Source: Ophiosphaerella korrae
Taxonomy: Eukaryota > Ascomycota > Dothideomycetes > Pleosporales > Phaeosphaeriaceae
Direction of reading: 5' to 3'
Length of the DNA stretch: 64,000 nt
Assembly: GCA_028456385.1 (NCBI GenBank)
Contig: JALNQF010000218.1
Coordinates: forward strand, 1 to 64,000
A program made the translations under genes and the position numbers. The notes under the pieces are model-generated. The model was not told where the DNA came from and did no database searches. It saw only the letters and a list, made by a program, of their open reading frames with translations. Of the stretch, positions 55,880 to 64,000 are shown one piece after another; within the stretch, counting starts at the first letter, position 1; every line of letters starts with the position of its first letter.

Positions 55880-56295
55880 GTAAATTAAAGTCATAACTTT
55901 TAAGTAATTACTTATTTTTTTAACTAATTATTTTAGTAAAAGCTTTAGATCTAAAATTCTAGTAAAATTATATAAATTATTAGTTATATTAAAGATTAAT
56001 TTTATTTTACCTAAATTCTTTTAAATAATTTATAATACTAGTAATATATAAAAATATATATAAAAATTAGTAAGTAATTACTTATTAATAATTTTTTAGC
56101 TTATTTTAAAGTATTACTAGTATTATAACCTATTTAAAAAAAATTAGTAAAAATAAAATTAATCTTTAATATATCTAATATTTTATATAATTTAACTAGA
56201 ATTTTAAGTTTAAAACTTATACTAAAATAAATAGTTTATAAAATAAGTTATTATTTATTATAAATAAATATTTACTTTAAAGTTATAACTTTATA
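55880..56295. repeat. Large inverted repeat (palindrome) centred near 56078
   Basis: Left arm 55880-56070 and right arm 56085-56295 are reverse complements with scattered differences. Clear pairs are ATTAAAGATTAATTTTATTTT (55988) with 56150-56170, TTTATAATACTAGTAATA with 56111-56128, and AAAGTCATAACTTT with AAAGTTATAACTTT (56278). The centre is the perfect 14-mer TAAGTAATTACTTA at 56071-56084. Confidence 0.75.
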
Positions 56296-59200
56296 CTAAG
56301 TACTTTTTTAGCTAATAGCTTTATTATAAACTTAGTTACTTTTAAATAAATTATTTTTAAAGAATTTAACTTATATATAAACTTTACTTCTTTTAACTAA
56401 AGTAGTTTTCTAAAATATAAACTAGTTATTAAGATTTTTTTAAATAACTAAACTATATTAAATAACTTAATTAATAATATCTTACTAAATATTAATTAAG
56501 TATTATTACTTTAACTTATACTTAAACTAAAGAACTTAAAAAAAATAAAAAATAATTTACTACTAAATATAATAATTAATAAAAACTTACTACTAAAAAT
56601 AGTTTTTATATTTTAAAATAAACTTAAAAAATTACTTTTAAAAATTACTAAGCTTTAACTTTTATTTTATATTTTATTACTAACTTTATACTAAAAAATA
56701 ATAAATAATAAACTTAGTAATTACTTATTTTTTAAAAATTTTCTATAGTTAAAATAGTATTATACTTAGTAGTTATTAATATATAAAGATAAAATAAATT
56801 TAATATTTTAAATTAATAAAACTAAAAGCTTATAACTAAAGTAAGTAAATTATATAACTAACTTTATTAATAAAATAACTAATTTATTTAACTTTAAAAA
56901 TACTTAGTATAATTACTACTAAACTATAATAATACTTTAAGCTAAAATACTACTTAGTATAAAGCTTTATAAAAAAATATTATAGTAAAATATAACTACT
57001 TCTATAAAGTAGTAATTTACTAAAAAAACTTAATAGCTAAATAAACTAAGCTAAAAACTTTTAATATTAATATATTAGTATAAAAAAAAATAAACTACTT
57101 TATACTAAGATTTTACTATAAAGCTAGTAACTTAGTTTTTTTAAAAGAAAATTTAAACTCTAAGTACTTATAGGAAGCTACTATATTTTTAATAAAAAAG
57201 AGTTTACTTTAACTTTTTTTTTAACTAGTATCTTAAAGCTAACTTTTAATTTTTACTAGTATAAAAAATATAAATACTACTTTATAAAACTTTTTTAATT
57301 TTTAAATATAAAATACTATATAAATATTATATCTTTTATTTAATTTATATATAATTACTTTATTATAAATAGAAAAAAATTTATTAGCTTATAAATATAA
57401 ACTAATATTATTTTATATTACTATATAAAATTAGCTTATATATACTTTATAATCCTAAATAGTATTACTTACTAATAAAAAAAAATTATAAATTTTTTTA
57501 TACTTTTCTACTAATTTAGTAATATAAATATAGTAAAATTAAAAGAAGTATATTATAAAATTCTAAAAATATATATATTTAAGCTAAATTAACTAATTTA
57601 TAAACTACTTAGTTAGAATAAGTTAAATTCTTTTTTAAATTAAGTAATATTAGCTTTAAACTATAATAAAACTTATAACTATATAATATTAACTTTTAAA
57701 AAAAAGCTATAACTTTAGCTAAATTAAGATATAAATACTATCTTTAGTATTTATAATAGTTTTATTAATTTTTAAAAAAAAATTTTAATACTAGAAAATA
57801 AAGTAAATAATTATAACTTAAATATAAATTCTAAGTAAACTTAGCTTTATACTTTAGTACTTATAAAAGCTAAACTAAAAGTATAAATATAAAACTTTAA
57901 AAAAAAATAAGCTATAACTTTATAAAAACTAAAATACTATAAACTATAACTAGAAAGTATATTTAAAAAAATATACTTAATTAGTAAAAAAGTTACTTTA
58001 ATTAAAATATAAAACTTTAAAGTAATTATATACTAAAGTTATTAGAAAATAAATATAAAAAAGTTAAACTAAACTACTTATAAATAAATAAAAGCTACTA
58101 AATTTAAAATACTTACTAATATTATAAACTACTATATAGTTACTAATATAAAATATAAACTTAAAAATAAGTAATAAATAATTATTATTTAAAAAGCTAT
58201 CTAAGCTAAACTACTTATATATAGTAAAGTAGCTTAAATAGCTTATATAGCTTACTTATTACTATAAGCTTACTTAAATTATATAAAGTAAAGCTTTAAC
58301 TTATAATATACTTTCTAAAAAAGTTATATAGTAAAGCTATTTAATAAGCTTTATAGTGTTATAGGGTTATATACTTAATATAGATCTAAGGCCTAAAGGC
58401 TTATTAGTCTTAAGGAACTTAAACTTTATTAGCTAAACTAACTCTAAATATTGTTTACACTCCTATAGATTATATCTTATAACCTAAAGGCCTATTAGCT
58501 ATACTCTCCTTTTTACCTCTCCTCTTTAATAGTTTGCCTCCTTATAAGCCCTTAGTACTTATATTTTCCTAGTAACTACCTACTTCCTTTTTTTTTACTA
58601 TTCCTTTCTTTATAATACTTTACTATATACCTCTCCCCCTTATATAGAGCTTAGTCCTATTAAGCTACTATACTTAATTTAAGAGCTTCTAACTTAAAGA
58701 GAAGGTAAAACCTACTTTAACCTATAAACCCCTTTCCTATTTTATTAGTAGTAAGGTACTTAAACTATTAGATCTAAAATAATTTAGATTTATAATTTAG
58801 CCCTACTCTATAAATAGTCTAGTATCTAGCGCTAACTATATATATAGTTAGAGAGTAACTTAGGCCTTCTAGCTAAAATATTAATATCGATAAAAGAGAA
58901 TAAAGATATTAAGTCCCTAAGAGCTTTCTTCCTCTTAAATAACTTATAGCCCTTTAGGTATTAGTTACTATATATTATCTATAAACTACTAATCTAACCC
59001 TAGCTATAGCTATAACCTACCTAGGCCTACTCTAGAAGAACGCTAGCCTTGTTAGCGCTATTACCTAATACAAAGCTTAAGTTACGCCGCCTCTATTTCC
59101 TTATATTAGCTATTGTTTTTATTTTAGAGTATCTGTAGATTAGGACTTTAAAGATACTACTCTTATCCTCTACTTATAATACCTTTCTCTTAAAGGCTCT

Positions 59201-62200
59201 AGATCTAATATCTAAGGGGTTATTTATAGAGTATTTACGTAGTTTCTAGGTTATTTAATAAAATTTTTATATAGACGTGTTATATAGCTTATAGTAGTAG
59301 CTACCTATCTTCTTACTATTTCTTTTTATATACGTTTTATAAGCTATAGTAGTTTTTACCTTTCTATAATAGTTCTTTTACTTAATACGTCTCTACTTAC
59401 TAAATTCTTCTCTTACTTATTAATTTTTAATAGCTAGCTCTTTTCTTATATATATATATTTGTTAGTTAAGCTAGTATAGGGCCCTTAGGCTCTATATTT
59501 AAACGTCTTTACTAGTAGTTAGGCTCTTATAGTTATTTACTCTTATAATTTTTAGTAAAGTTATAAACGCTCTCTAAGGGCGTACTTAAACTTTATCTCT
59601 CTATTTTTTGTTCTATTTTCTTCTTCTTTTCTTTAAGCTTATCTTAGCTACTCTATACTCTCTTACTAGTTTCTTAGCTCTATTCTCTTGTTTACTTTCT
59701 ACTTTAATTATTATAGCTACTCTTAACTTCTAACCTAAGTCCTATATAGCTAGCTAGCTTAGCTAGAATAACTATAGTAGTAATAATCCTTCTTAGCTAC
59801 CTTGTAACTTAAGTAGACTACCTTTAGGTTACTATTAAACTAAGAGTAGAGCTTCCTACTCTATTTCTATAATATATTGTTTCTAGTATAAGAGTAAGTA
59901 TCTATCCTTCCTACCTATAGGCCCTTAGGTTTTACTAACTACGCTTTTCTCTTAGTTATTACTTATTTCCTTAACTACTTTCTCTCGCTTAACTTACTTT
60001 ATAACCTTCTTAACTAAGCTCTTAACGTCTTTAAAGAGCGTAACTTTAGCTAGCTTCTTTCCTTTATCTAAGAGTTTGTATATACTTACTATAACAAGCG
60101 TAAGAATAGGGCTTACTAGTAGAATAGTCTCTACAATATTTGTTCCTACGACTCTAACAGCCTCTTCTATACTTCTAATAGCTCTTAGTCTCTCTTCTAC
60201 TAGCTATACTATTAGGTACACTATTATAAAAGTTAAGAGATACTTACTTAAGACTCTTTAGCTACCTAAGCTACGCGCTTATAAAATCCTTCTTTAATTA
60301 ATAATCCTTAAAAGATATAGGCTTATTATAAGGCTATAGTCTATATAGGTTAGTATACTTAGAAGACTATTAGCCTTTATAAGGCCTTACTACTAGGGCT
60401 ACTACTACTAGGCTCTAATAAGGCTATAGCTTGTAGTTCTAAAGAAGAGAGTAATTATAGCTATACTACCTATATTTATAGTAGTATTAGATACTCTATT
60501 TTCTTTAACAATAAAGGTATTATCTACCTTAATAGCTCTTATATTTATTATTATATTTAGGGCTATAATTATAGGTTAAGTAAGTCTTTAACTCTATTTT
60601 TTTTTTTACTTAATCTTATCCTAATAGTCTTTTAGAGCTTAGCTAACGCGTTTTTAGTAGTCTAGTAGCTAAACGCAAGTAAGTACTTTCTTAGGTTAAA
60701 GGTTTTACTAAGAGTTACTACTATATTACTAAGCTCTTTAAGTAGGCGTATACTTACGCTAATACTTTTATTCTTATAGCTACTTAGTCTTCTAGCTACT
60801 TTATTACTACGCCCTTTACGCGTAATACTATAGTAACTAATATTTAGTATCTTATTTACTAAAACGTTTCCCTAAGTTATTAAGTAGCCTATAGGCGTCC
60901 TCTTATAATACCTAGTAAGCTAGTACGTCTTTATAGGCTTAGAGCTTACCTAGTAGTACGTAGTATAGATAAGCCTAAAGATAATAACTCTAAGACTTCT
61001 AGCTATCCTTGTAGCCCTACTAATAATCCTTTTTACTAGTAAGCTTATAGCTAGCGTCTCTAGGGTTATACTATACCTAAGAGTAAGTCTAATAATTCCT
61101 TACCTACTATTTTCTCTATAGTAAATAAGGCCCTTATTTATTAGGTTCTCTCTAGTTCTCTTTACCTTTTATCTCTTTCTAGTGTTAGTAAATACCTTTA
61201 AAGCGCTTCCTCTAGTAGTTTTAGCTTACCTTTAAGCTTTTATACTACTCTAAATTCTCTCTATTAACTACTAGCTCCTTAGGCTTTACAAGGTACGCCC
61301 TTACGCTTTTCTTACTTTACTAACCTAGAGTTAGATATAGGTCGCCTAGGTTTTAATAAAGGTTTAGGACACGCTTATAGACGCCCTATTAAGTCTCTTA
61401 CTACTCTTACTCTTACTTCTAGCTACTATCTAGCTACTCCTTTAACCTCTCTTCTTTGCGCTCTACTTTCTAGTAGTAGTATTCTTACTCTAGTCTATTC
61501 TTAATTTAATATAATAGGTTTAGGCTCCTCTACTTCTCTTTCTAAGGGCCCTTAGTCTTCTATTTCTATACTCTCTCTACCTCCTTAGTATTCTCTTAGC
61601 TTTCTACCTTAAAATCCTTAGCCTTAGAATTAGGATTACTATTATACTCGTCGTCTAGGTAGTATTTACCTTTAGCTACCTAGGTTTAGTCTTAGAAGTC
61701 CTCTTACTACTCGAGCTTCTTCTTCTAGTTCTAAAGATAGTAATTAGTAATAATAGGTAATATAAGGTTTTTCTTCTTAGTACCTAAGTACTAGGGCCTC
61801 TTTAGTTATTTATTTTTAGAGAAAATTAACTAAGTTCTTTTCTTCCTTTTACTAATTCTCCTATTTACTTATAATACCTACTTATTCTCTCTCTTATTTA
61901 AAATTTTTAGCTAATCTTTAGCTAAAATTAATCTCTTTATTAGGTTCTTTTTATATAAAGAATTTAAAGTTAGCTAGATTAAATTTAGGCTTTTATACTA
62001 GGATTCGAACTAATTATAGCTAATAAGTTTATACTAGTAATAGTAAGTCCTATCTATATTATTTTTGTACTCGCCTACTTTACTATTTAAATACTAGCTC
62101 TATTAGTACTAGTTTATCTAATACTCTTTTAAGTTACTTCTTAGTATTAGGTAAAGCTTACTCTTCTTTCTATTTAATTATAAAATCTTTAGCTTCTAGC

Positions 62201-63149
62201 TCTAAATTTTCTAAGATATCTATTAGTTCTTACTAGCTTTACTAGTAGAATTCTACTACTCTTACTCTTAGAGTATAGCTTTTAAACTTTATACTATCTA
62301 GGTTAGTAAGCTAGTACTATCTAGAAAAGTATAACTAGATAACTTAATAAAGGCCCTTCTACTAAAGTTAGAGTTTCTATTATCTAGATTTATTCTAGTT
62401 GCTAAATAAGTCTTAGATAGGTACTAATATTCCTTTAAGTATATCTTTTATACGTAATATCTTTTTAGTATTAAACTATTCTTTACTTTCTTCTTTTAGC
62501 CTAATTATATAATCTATAGTTTCTTAAAGTCTATTATTATACTTATTAAACTACTAAGCTTATAATACTAAGAGTATAGTAGTATTATAAACTTCTAACT
62601 ATAAGAGGATTTACTATATAGAAACGTAGAGTTTAATAAGTAAAACTTATTTCTAGCTATATATAAAGTATATTAGTATCTTTCTAGTACTATACTTTAC
62701 TATAACTTTATCTACTTATAGCGTATAAAGTAAATTATCTACCTAATTACTTTTAATCTTTTAGAATATAGCTACTAACTCTTTATAGCTTCTTTTAATT
62801 ATTCTTTAGCTTTAGAAGTAATAAGTACTTTTAATAACCTTTTAGGTACTATATAAGTAAGTAAGGTTAGGAACTAGTTTTTTATTTTCTAGTCTTCTAT
62901 CTACTATTATTTTAAATAGTACTCTCTATCTTAGAAATATATCTTGTTTTAAGAACTTTATAATAGCTTCTAATATATTAGCTCTAAGAGCTTTAGCCTC
63001 TACGTATAAGCTTATAAAGTCCTAATATATAATTATATATCTTTTACCTCTTTTACTATTAGGTATATAAACTATATTTAGTATAATCTATCTTTATAGG
63101 ACCTTAGGTCTCTAATTTAGGTATAGCTCTTCTTCTACTATCTAAAGTA

Positions 63150-63338
63150 AATAAAATTAATATTTTTAGTAAGATTTTATATAAGTCTCTACGTCTTTAA
63201 ATATATTTAGCTAGTAGTATTACGTCTAGAACTTTTACTATATTCTTTCTTAGCCTTAGTATCTACTTTTATTGTATAATACTTTTAAGATCTCTAGCTA
63301 CTCTTTTTTCTTATCTACTACTTTTTTTAGTAAGTACT
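63150..63338 (-). pseudogene. Integrase zinc-binding (H2C2) domain relic
   Basis: A minus-strand frame with several stops retains the spacing of the integrase N-terminal domain: VVDxxxEQxxILKxLHxxxGHxG-like start and a DVxxYVKxCxxCQ-like end, with decayed His and Cys codons. It follows RNase H in the order expected for Ty3/Gypsy pol. Confidence 0.65.
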
Positions 63339-63649
63339 ATTTAGAACCTTTAGCTTCTAAGAGTCTTTATATAACTTTGTATTTTTACGTATTTTTATAA
63401 AGCTTCTAGGTATTTATTCTACTTATTCTAGCTAGAGTTTATAGCGTTACTAGCTATTTTATAATATTGCGTAAGAAAGGCGTTTCTAGAGTATCTAGTA
63501 TACTTAAGTCTATTTCTATCCTTAAGTATATAAATTCTAGGTCCTAAGAGCTTATCTATAGTAAGATAAAGTTATAGACTCTAAATAGTAGTCTATAAAT
63601 TCTTCTATATCTTCTTTAAGCTCTTTTAGTAGCTACTATCTTAGTAGCT

Positions 63650-63935
63650 CTAGTTACTTTAAGAGCGTATCTACTACTACGTTCTTTTTCCTAGCTACGT
63701 ACTTTATATTAAATTCCTATATATTTAGAAAAGTAAGCTATTTTGTAATTAGAGCTCTTAGGAAGTTACTAGCGCTTTAATTAAGTTAATCTATAAGTAT
63801 ATAGGTATCTATTTCTACTATAAAATAAACTCTATAGATTTATAAGTAGAATTTCTTAAGTACTAGTAGTATAGCTTTATACTTATATTTCCTAGAATCC
63901 TAGTTACGCTCTAAAAGTAACTATACTCCTAATTT
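63650..63935 (-). pseudogene. RNase H domain relic of the Gypsy element
   Basis: A minus-strand frame with three to five stops aligns by eye to the RNase H segment of fungal Ty3/Gypsy polyproteins (ERNYD..CR..LLxALKK, then VxLVxQLNxSAxDLPGALVTR-like spacing). Non-functional. Confidence 0.75.
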
Positions 63936-64000
63936 ATAGTATATTATATTCTAATAGCCCTTTAGGTTTTATTACTAGAGTACTACGCCCTAACTCTTTT

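Larger units (their letters stand above)
53490..58355. repeat. RIP-saturated AT-rich block, origin unrecognisable
   Basis: By eye the segment is well over 80 percent A+T. From about 53690 to 58355 almost every C is followed by T and almost every G preceded by A: CpA, CpC and CpG are nearly all gone (rare exceptions such as TCAT near 55891). This is what exhaustive C-to-T mutation on both strands leaves. No coding frame survives. The first 200 bp (53490-53690) still contains CpG and CpC and resembles the block to the right of 58355, so the extreme part may be an insertion nested in the other element (inference). Confidence 0.85.
58356..64000 (-). mobile_element. RIP-degraded Ty3/Gypsy retrotransposon (pol, minus strand), truncated by the window edge
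   Basis: CpA and TpG are nearly absent but CpG and CpC persist, and TA is greatly over-represented. On the minus strand an RNase H remnant lies at about 63935-63650: ERN-stop-DSRKYKYK..LLVLKK, then VEIDTYILID and SASNFLRALIT, ending in GKKN-like residues and VVVDTL where active elements have AADGLSRR. Downstream, at about 63338-63150, comes the integrase zinc-binding region with KVVDKKKE, LEILKVLYNKS and FKDVETYIKSY. Many TAA/TAG replace Gln or Trp codons. Reverse transcriptase would lie beyond position 64000. I cannot assign 58356-62000 with confidence; it may be the 3' part, an LTR and further elements. Confidence 0.8.

Noticed and set aside
60076..60261. 61-codon open frame in the right-hand repeat block
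   Set aside because: Chance open frame in stop-rich RIP DNA; low complexity, no family resemblance.
1..64000. CRISPR arrays, bacterial operons, rRNA or tRNA genes
   Set aside because: No spaced direct-repeat array, no cloverleaf or rRNA core seen; intron-rich genes and RIP show a fungal nuclear origin.

Overview
The window looks like nuclear DNA of a filamentous ascomycete (Pezizomycotina; a Pleosporales/Dothideomycetes-type genome fits best, by inference). The reasons are genes broken by many 44-115 nt introns with GT..AG ends and CTAAC-like branch sites, a HET-domain gene, a fungal C2H2/fungal_trans regulator, and a right end of more than 10 kb of DNA carrying the mutation pattern of repeat-induced point mutation (RIP). 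Gene structures below were built by hand: exon phases were made to add up to whole codons and checked against remembered family motifs, not by search.

Layout. 1-12.5 kb is gene-poor: a (TAG)n microsatellite, decayed or unrecognised minus-strand coding fragments (691-2600, 8723-9998) and two C2H2 zinc-finger genes (6472-7356, 10519-11454). 12.5-26.7 kb is a compact, mostly housekeeping block: vezatin-like membrane protein, a conserved hypothetical protein, EMC6, a broken HET gene, PCNA, pyridoxal kinase, dUTPase, a cytochrome P450 and a DUF924 protein.

26.7-49.3 kb reads as a catabolic gene cluster. In order it holds SCOT-type 3-oxoacid CoA-transferase, iron-type alcohol dehydrogenase/maleylacetate reductase-like enzyme, 3-oxoacyl-CoA thiolase, a 3-carboxymuconate cycloisomerase-like lyase, a homogentisate dioxygenase-like ring-cleavage enzyme, a CaiB-type CoA-transferase, a mitochondrial 2-oxodicarboxylate carrier, a large C2H2/fungal_trans regulator (with an in-frame TGA), a 3-hydroxyisobutyrate dehydrogenase-like enzyme, an NAD(P)-binding protein, a carboxylesterase and an AHL-lactonase-like metallo-beta-lactamase. 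Together they could open an aromatic ring, process a lactone/dicarboxylate intermediate to 3-oxoadipate and split it through 3-oxoadipyl-CoA to succinyl-CoA and acetyl-CoA. Several enzymes have basic, mitochondrial-looking N-termini and a dicarboxylate carrier is in the set. The heptamer CCCCACA recurs in most intergenic regions of this block.

49.7-53.2 kb carries two genes killed in place: a P450 (four in-frame stops) and a tyrosinase (seven in-frame stops in about 600 bp, no frameshift). Most stops fit RIP leaking from the adjoining repeat block. From about 53.49 kb to the end the DNA is RIP-saturated in two textures: 53.69-58.35 kb, where almost every C is followed by T, and 58.36-64.0 kb, where CpA/TpG are nearly absent but CpG and CpC remain. 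The second holds a minus-strand Ty3/Gypsy pol remnant (RNase H, then integrase zinc-binding domain) running off the right edge.
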